Below, one piece after another: positions 1 through 9,186 of a stretch of 64,000 bases of DNA. The notes beneath the pieces were generated by a model, which was not told the DNA's origin, made no database searches, and saw nothing but the letters and a program-made list of their open reading frames with translations. The position numbers were made by a program, and so were the translations under genes. Source of the DNA: Methylobacterium sp. 17Sr1-1 (GTDB taxonomy: Bacteria; Pseudomonadota; Alphaproteobacteria; Rhizobiales; Beijerinckiaceae); assembly GCF_003173775.1 (NCBI RefSeq), contig NZ_CP029552.1, positions 5,725,001 through 5,789,000 on the forward strand, read 5' to 3'. Position 1 is the stretch's first letter. Each line of letters starts with the position of its first letter.

Positions 1-2
1 TC

Positions 3-413
3 CTGTCCGGCGCCATCACCACCGGCGACGCGATCCTCGCCGCCCAGGCGATGGGGGCGGATCTCGCCTACATGGGCACCCGCTTCATCGCCACGCAGGA
101 GGCGAACGCGGCGCCTGCCTACAAGGAGATGATCGTCGGCACGACCGCCGCCGACGTCCTCTACACCCCCTACTTCACCGGCGTGCCGGGCAACTACCTC
201 AAGCCGAGCGTCACCGCCGCCGGCCTCGACCCCAACGCGCTGCCGGAGGTCGACAAGACCAAGATGAATTTCGGCTCGGGCACCACCAAGGCCTGGCGCG
301 ACATCTGGGGCGCCGGCCAGGGCGTCGGCACCATCGACGACGCGCCGGCCACCGCCGTCGTGATCGACCGGCTGAAGGCGGAATACGCGGCGGCGCGGGC
401 ACGGCTCGGGTAA
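3..413 (+). CDS. Nitronate monooxygenase, C-terminal part (5' end outside window)
   Basis: The reading frame is already open at the window edge, so only the last 136 codons are visible. They read through a segment around GADLAYMGTRFIATQEA that is typical of the FMN/phosphate-binding end of nitronate monooxygenases (2-nitropropane dioxygenase family, TIM barrel). This family oxidises alkyl nitronates to a carbonyl compound and nitrite using FMN. The downstream FGSGTTKAWRDIWGAGQGVG stretch is the usual C-terminal extension of bacterial class I enzymes. The next gene starts about 90 bases later on the same strand. The family call is firm; the physiological substrate cannot be told from this part. 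Confidence 0.85.
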   Translation: MSGAITTGDAILAAQAMGADLAYMGTRFIATQEANAAPAYKEMIVGTTAADVLYTPYFTGVPGNYLKPSVTAAGLDPNALPEVDKTKMNFGSGTTKAWRDIWGAGQGVGTIDDAPATAVVIDRLKAEYAAARARLG

Positions 414-506
414 CGCGCACCCCACCCCCGCGCCCGGCGCTTGTCCGCCGGGCACGGTCCTCGCATCCTGGCGCCCGCTCTCCCGAGTGCAGCGTGAGGA
501 CCCGCG

Positions 507-1745
507 ATGACCACCAACCTCTCCGTGAACGGCAACCGGCTCTGGGACACCCTGATGGTGTCGGCGGGCATCGGCACCGGGCCGCGCGGGGGCCTGAGGC
601 GCCTGACCCTGACCGAGCCCGACCGGCTGGTGCGCGACCAGCTGAAGGCTTGGGCCGCGGAGGGCGGCTATCCCCTCACCATCGACGGCCTCGGCAACAT
701 GGTGCTGCGGCGGGAGGGCACCGAGCCCGGCCTGCCGCCGGTGGTGATCGGCAGCCACCTCGACACGCAATGGGCCGGCGGGCGCTTCGACGGCATCCTC
801 GGCGTGCTCGCCGGGCTGGAGGTTCTGCGCACCCTCGACGATCTCGGGATCGCGACGCGCCGCGCCATCGAGGTGGTGAACTGGACCAACGAGGAGGGCG
901 CGCGGTTCTCGCCGCCGATGCTCTGCTCGCTGGCCTGGTCCGGCCAGGCGACGCCGGACTGGGTCGAGAACCGCCGCGACCGCGACGGCATCCGCTTCGG
1001 CGACGCCCTCGACGGCATCGGCTATCGCGGGCCGGAACCCGTCGGCGGGCGCACCATCGACGCCTATTTCGAATTGCACATCGAGCAGGGCCCGGCCCTC
1101 GACCGGGCCGGCGTGCCGGTCGGCATCGTGACGGGCGGCTATCCGAGCTGCGGCATGCGCATCGCCATCGAGGGCGCCACGGCGCATACCGGCCCGACCC
1201 CGATGAGCGAGCGCCACAACGCGCTGGTGGGCGCCGCCATGGTGGCGGTGGCGGTCAACGACATCGGCTGGGCGCACGCCGACACCGACGCCAAGGCCAC
1301 CGCCGCCCGCCTCGACCTGGTGCCGAACCTCCCCGGCACGCTGTCGGAATACGCCGAGCTGTTCATCGACATGCGGGCGCCGAAGCTCGAGACCCTCGAG
1401 ACCATGAAGGCGTCCTTGCGCGCCGCCCTGCCCGACTGCGCCGCCCGCTCGCTCACCCAGATCTCGGTCGCCGAGGAATGGGGCTTCGGGGTCTTCTCCT
1501 TCGACGACGGGCTGATCGGCCTCCTGCGCGAGACCGCGGAGCGCCTCGGGACCCCGACCCTAGACCTGCGCTCCCAGGCCGGCCACGACGCCTACCACGT
1601 CGCCCGGGTCGCCCCCGCCTGCATGATCTTCACGCCGTGCCGCGACGGCATCACCCACAACGAGGCCGAGGACATCGCCCTGGAGCCGACCCTGCCGGGG
1701 GTGAACCTGCTGCTCCACGCCGCCCTGGCGCGGGCCAACCGGTAA
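507..1745 (+). CDS. Zn-dependent M20-family amidase (hydantoinase/carbamoylase type)
   Basis: A 412-residue enzyme of the M20 allantoate amidohydrolase / N-carbamoyl-L-amino acid hydrolase family. Visible metal-site segments in order are GSHLDTQWAGGRFDG (His and Asp ligands), NEEGARF (Glu pair), ELHIEQGP and, near the end, THNEAED. The central GATAHTGPTPM segment is the usual dimerisation/substrate region. Such enzymes hydrolyse carbamoyl or ureido amides in the cytoplasm, releasing ammonia and CO2. ATG at 507 follows a GTGAGGA-like ribosome binding site and gives the expected family length. It sits just before a LysR regulator and the 5-oxoprolinase-type genes, which suggests a role in N-acyl amino acid or ureide use. 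The exact substrate (allantoate, ureidoglycolate, carbamoyl amino acid) is open. Confidence 0.85.
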   Translation: MTTNLSVNGNRLWDTLMVSAGIGTGPRGGLRRLTLTEPDRLVRDQLKAWAAEGGYPLTIDGLGNMVLRREGTEPGLPPVVIGSHLDTQWAGGRFDGILGVLAGLEVLRTLDDLGIATRRAIEVVNWTNEEGARFSPPMLCSLAWSGQATPDWVENRRDRDGIRFGDALDGIGYRGPEPVGGRTIDAYFELHIEQGPALDRAGVPVGIVTGGYPSCGMRIAIEGATAHTGPTPMSERHNALVGAAMVAVAVNDIGWAHADTDAKATAARLDLVPNLPGTLSEYAELFIDMRAPKLETLETMKASLRAALPDCAARSLTQISVAEEWGFGVFSFDDGLIGLLRETAERLGTPTLDLRSQAGHDAYHVARVAPACMIFTPCRDGITHNEAEDIALEPTLPGVNLLLHAALARANR

Positions 1746-1883
1746 GTCGCCCGAGGGGCGGAACGCATCGCTGACCGCCCCTTTGGCCGGCGATGGAACT
1801 CTGTACCGGCCGGCTCCGGGCCCGGGCCGGACGCGGCCGTGAGGCCGCGCCCCGGGACGATGCGATGCAACGGAACCCGAGCC

Positions 1884-2810
1884 ATGTCCGATATCGTCCC
1901 GGACCTGAGAACGATCCAGATTTTCTACTGGACGGCGGCGCTGGGCAGCTTCAGCGCCGCCGCCAAGCGGCTCAACACCACGCAGCCGGCCGTCTCGCAC
2001 CGGATCGCGGCGCTGGAGCGCGCCTTCGGGCTCACGCTCATCAACCGCCTGCCGCGCAGCCTCAGCCTGACGCCCAAGGGCCACGAGCTGATGGGCTATG
2101 CCGAGCGTCTCCTGCGCCTCCACGGCGAGATGGTCGGCGCCATCACCGCGCCGGCGAGCCGCAGCGGCAGCCTGCGTCTCGGCGTGTCCGAGACCATCGT
2201 CCATACCTGGCTGACGGCGTTCATCGAGGTCATGGGGCGGACCTATCCGGGCGTCGCCATCGACCTCGCGGTCGACGTGTCCCCGGTCATGCGCGAGGCG
2301 TTGCTCCGGCGCGATCTCGACCTCGCCTTCCTGGTCGGCCCGGTCACGACCCCGAAGCTGGTGAACGTGTCCCTCGGCCAGTTCGCCACCGCCTGGATCG
2401 CCTCCCCCGGCCTCGTGACCGCTTCCGGCCCGATCGGGCTGGCGGAGCTCACGCGCCATCCCATCATCACGTTCCCGCCCAACACGACGCCCTACGCGCA
2501 TCTGCGCGACCTTCTTGTCCAGGCGGATCTCCCCCCGCCGCGCCTCTACACCAGCGCCTCCCTCTCGGCGATCATCCGCATGGCGATCGAGGGCACCGGG
2601 ATCGGGGCCATGCCGGCCGACGCCGTCCTGCCCGAGATCGAGCGGGGCCAGCTGCGCGTGCTCGACGCCTCGGTCGGCCTCCCCGCCGTCGGGTTCGTGG
2701 CGGCGTACGAGAACGCCCCCGACAATCGGCTGAGCGCGGCGGCGGCGGAGATCGCCCGGTCGGTGGCGACGGAGTGGTTTGCCATGAAGCGGGATCATGG
2801 ACTCCCATGA
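1884..2810 (+). CDS. LysR-family transcriptional regulator
   Basis: A 308-residue LysR-type regulator. An N-terminal winged helix-turn-helix is clear at residues 8-65 (FYWTAALGSFSAAAKRLNTT, then QPAVSHRIAALERAFG), followed by a periplasmic-binding-protein-like co-inducer domain. ATG 1884 is preferred over GTG 1839 because the helix-turn-helix then begins at the normal distance from the N-terminus; no strong Shine-Dalgarno decides it. It is co-oriented with and directly upstream of the DUF1445-pxpBC genes, and downstream of the M20 amidase, so it probably controls one or both. It is not divergent from its presumed targets, which is less common for LysR genes. The target and inducer are unknown. 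Confidence 0.9.
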   Translation: MSDIVPDLRTIQIFYWTAALGSFSAAAKRLNTTQPAVSHRIAALERAFGLTLINRLPRSLSLTPKGHELMGYAERLLRLHGEMVGAITAPASRSGSLRLGVSETIVHTWLTAFIEVMGRTYPGVAIDLAVDVSPVMREALLRRDLDLAFLVGPVTTPKLVNVSLGQFATAWIASPGLVTASGPIGLAELTRHPIITFPPNTTPYAHLRDLLVQADLPPPRLYTSASLSAIIRMAIEGTGIGAMPADAVLPEIERGQLRVLDASVGLPAVGFVAAYENAPDNRLSAAAAEIARSVATEWFAMKRDHGLP

Positions 2811-2879
2811 CGAATCATGATTTGCCCTCATCTGCCCAAAGGGTAGGCTTGCCGAAATTTTGAGCGAGACAAGCGTGCG

Positions 2880-3695
2880 ATGACCCCTCACCCGGAACCC
2901 GGCACCGTCGATCGGGCATCCGCCACAGGCACGAAGGTGCGCCTCGCCTGCCGCAGCGGCGCGATCGCCGGATGCACGGCCGGGATGGCCGACGGCTACG
3001 TGCAGGGCAATCTCGCGGTCTTTCCCGAGCGGATCGCCGACGATTTCCGCCTGTACGCCGAGCGCAACCCGAAATCCTGCCCGATCATCGGCGAGTCCAG
3101 GCCGGGCCGCCGCGACATCCCGGAGCTCGGCCTCGATCTCGACGTCGCGACCGACATCCCGATGTACCGCGTCTGGCGCGGCGGGGAGCTGGTCGACGAG
3201 CGGCCGGACGCGACCTCCATCTGGCGCGACGATCTCGTGGCCTTCGTGATCGGCTGCTCGTTCTCGTTCGAGGCGGCGATGCTGGAGGCCGGCCTGCCGC
3301 TGCGCCACGTCGAGCGCGGCACGCACGTCGCGATGTATCGCACCAGCATCGCGTGCGCGCCGGCCGGGCCGTTCGCCGGGCCGATGGTGGTGTCGATGCG
3401 GCCCCTGACCCCCGCCCAGGCCATCGAGGCGGTCCAGGTCACGGGACGCTACCCTCGGGTCCACGGCGCCCCCGTGCATCTCGCGCGGCCGGACCTGATC
3501 GGCATCGAGGACCTGCAGCGCGTCGATGACGGCGATCCGGTGCCTGTCGGCCCGGACGAGATCTCGGTCTTCTGGGCCTGCGGCGTCACCCCGCACTCCG
3601 TGATCGCCGCGGCGCGTCCCGACTTCGCCATCACCCACGCGCCCGGCTGCATGCTCGTCACGGATCGTCTCAACACGGACTTCGCGACGGACTGA
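2880..3695 (+). CDS. DUF1445 family putative hydro-lyase (YcsI-like)
   Basis: A 271-residue protein of the DUF1445 / YcsI family, sometimes annotated as putative hydro-lyase and related to mammalian D-glutamate cyclase. Recognisable blocks are [15 protein letters not shown] near residue 40, the [19 protein letters not shown] block in the middle, and the C-terminal [12 protein letters not shown] and [12 protein letters not shown] segments. No signal peptide is seen. It is followed after 2 bases by the pxpB-like gene, and such a DUF1445-KipI-KipA order is widespread, so it belongs to the same transcription unit. D-glutamate cyclase makes 5-oxo-D-proline, the kind of substrate 5-oxoprolinase opens; by inference the protein supplies or handles 5-oxoproline-like compounds. 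Confidence 0.85.
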   Translation: MTPHPEPGTVDRASATGTKVRLACRSGAIAGCTAGMADGYVQGNLAVFPERIADDFRLYAERNPKSCPIIGESRPGRRDIPELGLDLDVATDIPMYRVWRGGELVDERPDATSIWRDDLVAFVIGCSFSFEAAMLEAGLPLRHVERGTHVAMYRTSIACAPAGPFAGPMVVSMRPLTPAQAIEAVQVTGRYPRVHGAPVHLARPDLIGIEDLQRVDDGDPVPVGPDEISVFWACGVTPHSVIAAARPDFAITHAPGCMLVTDRLNTDFATD

Positions 3696-3697
3696 CG

Positions 3698-4444
3698 ATG
3701 ACCGAAACGCCACATCACAACGACACGCCCCGTCTCCTCGATGCCGGCGAGGCCGCGCTCGTCGCTGAATTCGGCACGACCGTCGATCCGGCGATCAGCG
3801 ACCGGGTCCTCGCCCTGGAGGACGCCCTGGCCGCCCAAAACCTGCCGGGCATCCTGGAGACGGTTCCGACCTACCGCTCGCTGATGATCCACTACGACCC
3901 GCTGGTGCTCGACCGGGAGACCCTGGCGGGGCATGTCCGCGGCCTGACCGGCGGGACCATTCGGCGGGCCGCCGCTCCGGCCCGCTGGATCCTGCCCTGC
4001 TGCTACGACGCGCCCCACGGCGAGGACCTGGCGGCCGTCGCCGAGCTGATCGGGCGCACGCCCGCGCAGGTCGCCGCCCTGCATCAGGGGGGGACCTACC
4101 GGGTCTACATGTACGGCTTCGCGCCGGGTTTCGCCTATCTCGGTGGCCTGCCGGAGCCGCTGGCGGTCAAGCGGCGCCCGAGCCCGCGCCCGCCCCACCC
4201 GACCAACGCCGTGATGGTCGGCGGCGGCCTCGCGGCCGTGGCGACCGTGCCGATGCCGACCGGCTGGTACGTGCTCGGCGCCACGCCGTCCAAGCTCTAC
4301 GCGCCCGAACGGGCGGAGAGCTTCTTCGTGCGGCCGGGTGACGAGATCCGCTTCGAGGCGATCGACGCCGCGGCCTATGCCGGTCTCGCCGCCCGGGAGG
4401 CGGCCGGGGAGCGGGTGGCACGGCGCGAGGAGGCGTCACGATGA
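3698..4444 (+). CDS. pxpB: 5-oxoprolinase subunit PxpB (KipI / allophanate hydrolase subunit 1 family)
   Basis: A 248-residue protein of the KipI/AHS1 family. The characteristic block GFAPGFAYLGGLPEPLAVKR lies around residue 140, followed by a Gly-rich NAVMVGGG strand and PTGWYVLGATP. In the three-part PxpABC enzyme this subunit works with PxpC to hydrolyse 5-oxoproline to glutamate using ATP. The start lies 2 bases after the DUF1445 gene, and its stop overlaps the next start by 4 bases, indicating translational coupling to pxpC. A PxpA (LamB/YcsF) partner is not in the window. The alternative annotation as urea amidolyase-related or KipI sporulation inhibitor rests on the same family. Confidence 0.9.
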   Translation: MTETPHHNDTPRLLDAGEAALVAEFGTTVDPAISDRVLALEDALAAQNLPGILETVPTYRSLMIHYDPLVLDRETLAGHVRGLTGGTIRRAAAPARWILPCCYDAPHGEDLAAVAELIGRTPAQVAALHQGGTYRVYMYGFAPGFAYLGGLPEPLAVKRRPSPRPPHPTNAVMVGGGLAAVATVPMPTGWYVLGATPSKLYAPERAESFFVRPGDEIRFEAIDAAAYAGLAAREAAGERVARREEASR

Positions 4445-5457
4445 GCGTGCTGACGATCGAGGCCGCCGGGCCGGGAGTGACCCTTCAGGACGGCGGCCGG
4501 CACGGCTACCTCCGGTTCGGCATCACGCCCGCGGGCGCGATGGACCCGCTGATGTTCGCCACCGCCAACCGGGCGGTCGGCAATCCCCTCGACGCCACGG
4601 CGATCGAGATCTCGACGGGCGGCCTGACCGTCGGCGCCTCCGGCGGGCCGCTGAGCCTCGCCGTGGTCTCGGCCGGGTTCCGCTCCGCCCTCGACGGCGA
4701 GGCGCTGCCCACCTCCTGCGCCCTGACCCTGGAGCCGGGGCAGACCCTGACCGTCCGGGCCGGCAAGGTGGGCGCCTGGGGCTACCTCGCCGTGGCGGGC
4801 CGCCTCGACGTGGCGCCGGTCCTCGGCTCGACGGCGACCCATACCCGCTCCGCCCTCGGGGGCCTCGACGGGCGCGGGCTCCAGGCCGGCGACCGCCTGC
4901 CCGTCGCCGGAGCCCGGTCGGGCGGCAGGGCGCCCGAGCGCCTGCTCGCGCCATGGCTCGCCCGGGACGCGTCGCGGATCCGCGTCATCCTCGGCCCGCA
5001 GGACGATTACTTCTCGCCCGACCAGATCGCCGCCTTCCTGACACGGTCATGGACCGTCTCGCCCCGGGGCGACCGCATGGCCTGCTTCCTCGACGGGACG
5101 CCGCTCACGCATGCGAAGGGCCACGACATCGTGTCCGACGGCGTCGCCAAGGGGGCGATCCAGGTGCCGGGCAACGGCCTGCCGATCATCCTGATGGCCG
5201 ACCGCCAATCGACCGGCGGCTACCCGAAGATCGCCACGGTGATCGGCCCCGATCTCGGGCGCCTCGCCCAGCTCCAGGGCAATTCGCAGATCGTCTTCGG
5301 CGCGGTCTCGGTCGCCGATGCGGTCGCCGCGCGGCGTGCGGAAACGGAAGCCCTGCGCGGCGACGTGGCGCGCGAGCCGGTGGTGCGCACGGATTTCGGA
5401 GCGGAATTCCTGCTCGGCCTCAACCTGGTCGGCGGCGTCGTGGACGGGTTCGCGTAG
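4441..5457 (+). CDS. pxpC: 5-oxoprolinase subunit PxpC (biotin-dependent carboxyltransferase / KipA family)
   Basis: A 338-residue AHS2/KipA family protein. The signature GPGVTLQDGGRHGYLRFGI sits at residues 10-28 and is followed by PAGAMDPLMFATANRAVGNP, then GNGLPIILMADRQSTGGYP in the C-terminal half. ATG 4441 overlaps the pxpB stop codon (ATGA), so the two are translated together and expected in equal amounts. Together with PxpB it should form the ATP-dependent part of 5-oxoprolinase. The gene ends 50 bases before a palindromic repeat element that separates it from the convergent gamma-glutamyltransferase gene. Function is by family and operon context only. Confidence 0.9.
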   Translation: MSVLTIEAAGPGVTLQDGGRHGYLRFGITPAGAMDPLMFATANRAVGNPLDATAIEISTGGLTVGASGGPLSLAVVSAGFRSALDGEALPTSCALTLEPGQTLTVRAGKVGAWGYLAVAGRLDVAPVLGSTATHTRSALGGLDGRGLQAGDRLPVAGARSGGRAPERLLAPWLARDASRIRVILGPQDDYFSPDQIAAFLTRSWTVSPRGDRMACFLDGTPLTHAKGHDIVSDGVAKGAIQVPGNGLPIILMADRQSTGGYPKIATVIGPDLGRLAQLQGNSQIVFGAVSVADAVAARRAETEALRGDVAREPVVRTDFGAEFLLGLNLVGGVVDGFA

Positions 5458-5504
5458 TCGCTCCGTCTCCGTCTGATCTGTTCCGAAGCAAGGTGAGCGC
5501 GTCT

Positions 5505-5574
5505 CCCCTCTCCAGGCGATACCGGGCTTGCCAGAGATCCTTGCCCGGTATCGCTGCAAGGTGTGGGAGAGGGG
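5505..5574. repeat. Palindromic intergenic element, copy 1
   Basis: A 70-base unit that begins CCCCTCTCCAGGCGATACC and ends GTGTGGGAGAGGGG, so its outer ends are inverted repeats. An internal GATACCGGGC / GCCCGGTATC stem (5518-5552) surrounds a longer loop than in the two other copies at 21750 and 21923. It lies between the convergent pxpC and ggt genes and could act as a bidirectional terminator or REP-like element. Confidence 0.75.
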
Positions 5575-5631
5575 ATCCCGCGCTATGCTTGCATTGGAGT
5601 AGATTGAGCGGAAACCGTCTCACTCCCTGGT

Positions 5632-7386
5632 TCAATACCCCTGCGCGCTCCCGGTATTCCGCCGCGGATCGTTGGCCCCGTAGTACCGGAACGCCCCCAC
5701 CGGCTGGCCGCCGAGCGTCGGCGCGCCGATCAGGATCGCCGCGAGGTGGTTGGCCGGCTGGGCCTGACCGAACCTGTGGCCCATCCCCTCCAGGATCGCG
5801 CGGGTGTCCGGCGACAGGGCGAAGCGCTCGACATTGGTCACGTCGGGCATCCACTGGTTGTGCAGGCGCGGCGCGTCGGTGGCCTCCTGGATGTTCATGC
5901 CGTAATCGATCACGTTGAGGATGCTGTGCAACACCACCGTGATGATCCGGCTGCCGCCGGGCGTGCCCGTCACCAGGACGGGCTTGCCGTCCTTCGTGAC
6001 GATGGTCGGGCTCATCGAACTCAACGGGGTCTTGCCGGGTGCCACCGCGTTGGCCTCGCCCTGGAGCAGGCCGTAGATGTTCGGCACGCCGACCTTGGCG
6101 GTGAAGTCGTCCATCTCGTTGTTGAGGAGCACGCCCGTCCCCTCGGCGGTGATCCGCACGCCGAACCAGTCGTTGAGGGTGTAGGTCACCGAGACGGCGT
6201 TGCCCTGACTGTCGACGATCGAGTAGTGGGTGGTGTTGCTGCCCTCGTGCGGGGCTGAGCCGGGCTTCAGCTCGGCAGAGATGCCGGCCTTCTTCGGGTC
6301 GATCGCCGCCCGGATCTTGTCCGCATAGGCCTTGTCGGTCAGCCGCGCGACCGGGTTCGTCACGAAGTCGGGATCGCCCAGATAGGCGTTGCGGTCGAGA
6401 TAGGCGTGGCGCATCGCCTCGATCTCGTAATGGACGGCTTGCGCCGAGCCCCAGCCGAGCTTGGCGAGGTCGTAGCCCTCGAGGATGTTCAGCATCTCGC
6501 AGATCACCACCCCGCCGGAGCTGGGCGGCGGGGCCGAGATCACCCGGTAGCCGCGATAGTCGCACTCGATCGGCGGCAACTCGCGGGTGGCGTAGCGGTC
6601 GAGGTCGGCCTGGACGATGAGCCCGTCATGCTTGCGGCTCGACGCCGTCAGCGCGTCGGCGACCGCGCCCTTGTAGAACCCGTCCTTGCCCCGCTCGGCG
6701 ATCGTCCGCAGCGTCCCGGCGAGGTCCTTCTGCACGAGCCGGTCGCCCACGCGGTAGGGCTGCCCCTGGTTGAGGAAGATCCGGGCCGAGGCCGGATCCT
6801 TGCCGAAATCCTCCGTGGCGGTCGCCATCATGTCGACGTCGCCCTGGTCGAGGGTGAAGCCCTCCTCCGCCAGCCTGATCGCCGGGGCGATCAGCTCGGC
6901 GCGGGGCCGCGTGCCGTACTTCGCCAGCGCGTCCTCGAGGCCCGCCACGGTGCCGGGCACGCCCACCGCCAGGAAGCTCTTGGTGCTCAAGCCCTTGACG
7001 ACGTTGCCGTCCTTGCCCAGGAACATGTCGCGGGAGGCGGCGAGCGGCGCCTTCTCGCGGAAATCCAGGAAGGTCCGGCTGCCGTCGGCGCGCTGGATCG
7101 TCATGAAACCGCCGCCGCCGAGATTGCCGGCCGCCGGATAGACCACCGCCAGGGCGTAGCCGACCGCGACCGCCGCATCGATGGCGTTGCCGCCCCGCTT
7201 CAGCACATCCACGCCGACCTGCGTCGCATAGTGCTGCGCCGTCACCACCATGCCGTGCTCGGCCGCGACCGGCGCCCGCGAGGCGGCGTGCGCGGCCTCC
7301 GGCGGCACCGCCACGACGAAGAGAGCGGCGAGAAGTCCGATGCCGACCGAAGTGATCCTGTGGCGCGAAGTGATCCTGTGGCCCAT
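5632..7386 (-). CDS. ggt: Gamma-glutamyltransferase (periplasmic)
   Basis: A 584-residue Ntn-hydrolase that cleaves gamma-glutamyl bonds, such as in glutathione, and transfers glutamate to water or amino acids. The N-terminus MGHRITSRHRITSVGIGLLA has a positively charged start and hydrophobic core ending near AHA, so it is exported to the periplasm. The autoprocessing site is seen as TTHYSIVDSQGNAVSVTYTL, where the first Thr becomes the N-terminal nucleophile of the small subunit; PPPSSGGV and the C-terminal GTPGGSRII segments are also typical. ATG at 7386 follows CAGGGACG on the minus strand; an upstream in-frame start at 7428 would add 14 unlikely residues. It converges on the 5-oxoprolinase genes, fitting a glutathione / 5-oxoproline salvage theme. 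Confidence 0.92.
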   Translation of the reverse strand: MGHRITSRHRITSVGIGLLAALFVVAVPPEAAHAASRAPVAAEHGMVVTAQHYATQVGVDVLKRGGNAIDAAVAVGYALAVVYPAAGNLGGGGFMTIQRADGSRTFLDFREKAPLAASRDMFLGKDGNVVKGLSTKSFLAVGVPGTVAGLEDALAKYGTRPRAELIAPAIRLAEEGFTLDQGDVDMMATATEDFGKDPASARIFLNQGQPYRVGDRLVQKDLAGTLRTIAERGKDGFYKGAVADALTASSRKHDGLIVQADLDRYATRELPPIECDYRGYRVISAPPPSSGGVVICEMLNILEGYDLAKLGWGSAQAVHYEIEAMRHAYLDRNAYLGDPDFVTNPVARLTDKAYADKIRAAIDPKKAGISAELKPGSAPHEGSNTTHYSIVDSQGNAVSVTYTLNDWFGVRITAEGTGVLLNNEMDDFTAKVGVPNIYGLLQGEANAVAPGKTPLSSMSPTIVTKDGKPVLVTGTPGGSRIITVVLHSILNVIDYGMNIQEATDAPRLHNQWMPDVTNVERFALSPDTRAILEGMGHRFGQAQPANHLAAILIGAPTLGGQPVGAFRYYGANDPRRNTGSAQGY

Positions 7387-7532
7387 GAGGCGTCCCTGCC
7401 GTGGTGGTGAATCGCCGCCACGGTACACGACGGCGGCGCGCCGCCCTATCGCGCGTGATTGATGCGTGTGAGACCCTATCCCCCTGCCCGCCGCGCTCTA
7501 GCTGCGAGGGCAGACGCTCAGGGAGGCCTTCC

Positions 7533-8501
7533 ATGTCGATGAACCGTCGCACCCTCATGGCCGGAGGCGTCCTCGCCGGCCCGATCCTCGCCAGCGCGCC
7601 CGGCCTCGCCGGCGGCGGCTCCGCCCCCGCCGGCGACCTGCCGGGGGTCTACCGCTACGGCATCGGCGAGGCGACGGTGACGGCCCTGCACGAGGGCGGG
7701 GTGAAGCGCCCCCTCGACGCGGGCTTCGTGCGCAACGCCCCGCTCCCCGAGGTGCAGGCGGCCCTCGCCCAGGCCTTCCTGCCGACCGAGACCCTGCCGA
7801 TCACCTTCACGCCGCTCCTCCTCACCCTCGGGGGCAAGCGGGTGCTGGTCGATGCGGGCTTCGCCGATCAGGGCCCGCCCGGCACCGGCGGGACGTTGCG
7901 CGGCTTGGCGCTCGCCGGGATCGATCCCGGCACGATCGACACGGTGGTGATCAGCCACTTCCATCCCGACCACATCCTCGGCCTCAAGCGGAAGGACGGC
8001 TCCGCCACCTTCCCGAACGCACAGGTGCTGGTGCCGGAGACCGAGTGGCGCTTCTGGACGGAGGACGGCCGCTTGGCGAATCCGCCCGAGGCCCTGAAGG
8101 CCAATGTCGGCGCCGTGCAGAAGACCTTCGGGAGCGGCCTCAAGGTCGAGCGCTACGCCTGGGACAAGGAGGTGCTGCCGGGTCTCACCGCCCTCGGCAC
8201 GCCCGGCCACACGCCGGGCCACACCTCGTTCCGGCTCGAATCCGGGGCTAAGCGGCTGCTGATCGCCTCCGACATCACCAACCACCCGGCCCTGTTCGTG
8301 CGCCACCCCGACTGGTCGGCCCTGTTCGACATGGATGCCGACCAGGCCCGCGCCACCCGCCACCGGATGCTGGCGCTTGCCGCCGACGAGCGGCTGCCGG
8401 TGGCGTTCTACCACGCCCCCTTCCCGGCCGCGGGGCACATCGCCCGCTCCGGCGGATCTTACGAGTTCGTGCCGCTGCAATGGGGACTGGACCTCGCCTG
8501 A
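7533..8501 (+). CDS. MBL-fold metallo-hydrolase with Tat signal
   Basis: A 322-residue metallo-beta-lactamase-fold protein. The N-terminus MSMNRRTLMAGGVLAGPILA carries an RRTLM twin-arginine motif, so the folded enzyme is probably exported by Tat. The metal-binding motif is HFHPDH (within VVISHFHPDHILGL, about residue 150), with GTPGHTPGHTSF supplying the next His and ASDITNHPAL further on. ATG 7533 was chosen over upstream in-frame codons because it restores the Tat signal and follows GGGAGGCC. It is divergent from ggt, with 146 bases between their starts. Family members hydrolyse lactones, phosphoesters and sulfur compounds; the substrate here is unknown. Confidence 0.88.
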   Translation: MSMNRRTLMAGGVLAGPILASAPGLAGGGSAPAGDLPGVYRYGIGEATVTALHEGGVKRPLDAGFVRNAPLPEVQAALAQAFLPTETLPITFTPLLLTLGGKRVLVDAGFADQGPPGTGGTLRGLALAGIDPGTIDTVVISHFHPDHILGLKRKDGSATFPNAQVLVPETEWRFWTEDGRLANPPEALKANVGAVQKTFGSGLKVERYAWDKEVLPGLTALGTPGHTPGHTSFRLESGAKRLLIASDITNHPALFVRHPDWSALFDMDADQARATRHRMLALAADERLPVAFYHAPFPAAGHIARSGGSYEFVPLQWGLDLA

Positions 8502-8520
8502 GCGGGGCTTGACCTCCGGC

Positions 8521-9186
8521 ATGACCGGTCCCGCCCGCCGCCTCGACCTCGACCGGGTCAATACGCTGGTGCAGACCCTGGCGCTTCTCGGCGCCGGGGC
8601 CTGGGGCGTCTACACGTTCGTGTACGAGGCGCGCATCAAGCCGGGGCTGGCGCCGCCGGCGGTGTCGGTGACGACCGCGCTCGCTAAGGCCGGCGAGCGC
8701 GACGGCCACGTCGCCATCCGCTCGACCGTGACCCGCCGCAACGTCGGCGAGGCGGGCGTGCGGGTGTTGGGCCTCGCCTACACCGTCAGCGGCATCCGGG
8801 CGCGGTTCGGGCCGGACGCCGCTGCGCCCGAACGGGCCGGCGGCACGGCCTTCGCGCGCGGCTACGACCTCGACGAGCCCGGCACGGTGATCCTGCGCCA
8901 GGGCAAGCTCTTCGCCGGGGCGACCGACGGGGCCGAGCCCTCCGATCTCAATCCCGGCGAGGCGGTCTCGCGGGACTCGATCTTCTACGCCGACGCCAAG
9001 GCCTACGACTTCGTCCGGTTCGAGGTCAGCCTCGTCTATACCAAGGCGGACGACCCGCCAGTGCGGTTGCGCTTCGAGACCGCGGCGTCGGGGCGCCTCG
9101 CGCTGCGACCCCTGGGCGAGTGCCGGGACGAGGCCTGCGCCCGGCTCCGGACGACGGATTTCGCCACCGAGTTCTCGCTCTGGTGA
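8521..9186 (+). CDS. Hypothetical membrane-anchored protein
   Basis: A 221-residue protein I do not recognise. Residues 13-33 (VNTLVQTLALLGAGAWGVYT) form one hydrophobic segment and the remainder looks like a soluble, beta-rich domain, so a single-pass protein with most of its mass on the outer side of the inner membrane is likely. ATG 8521 follows a GACCTCCGGC stretch, 19 bases after the stop of the MBL hydrolase, so the two may be co-transcribed. The C-terminal part contains two Cys (RDEACARL region, about residues 200-206). Codon use matches the neighbours. Confidence 0.7.
   Translation: MTGPARRLDLDRVNTLVQTLALLGAGAWGVYTFVYEARIKPGLAPPAVSVTTALAKAGERDGHVAIRSTVTRRNVGEAGVRVLGLAYTVSGIRARFGPDAAAPERAGGTAFARGYDLDEPGTVILRQGKLFAGATDGAEPSDLNPGEAVSRDSIFYADAKAYDFVRFEVSLVYTKADDPPVRLRFETAASGRLALRPLGECRDEACARLRTTDFATEFSLW

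Noticed and set aside
1560..3713. 717-codon minus-strand frame over the LysR and DUF1445 genes
   Set aside because: No family pattern, while both plus-strand genes are clear.
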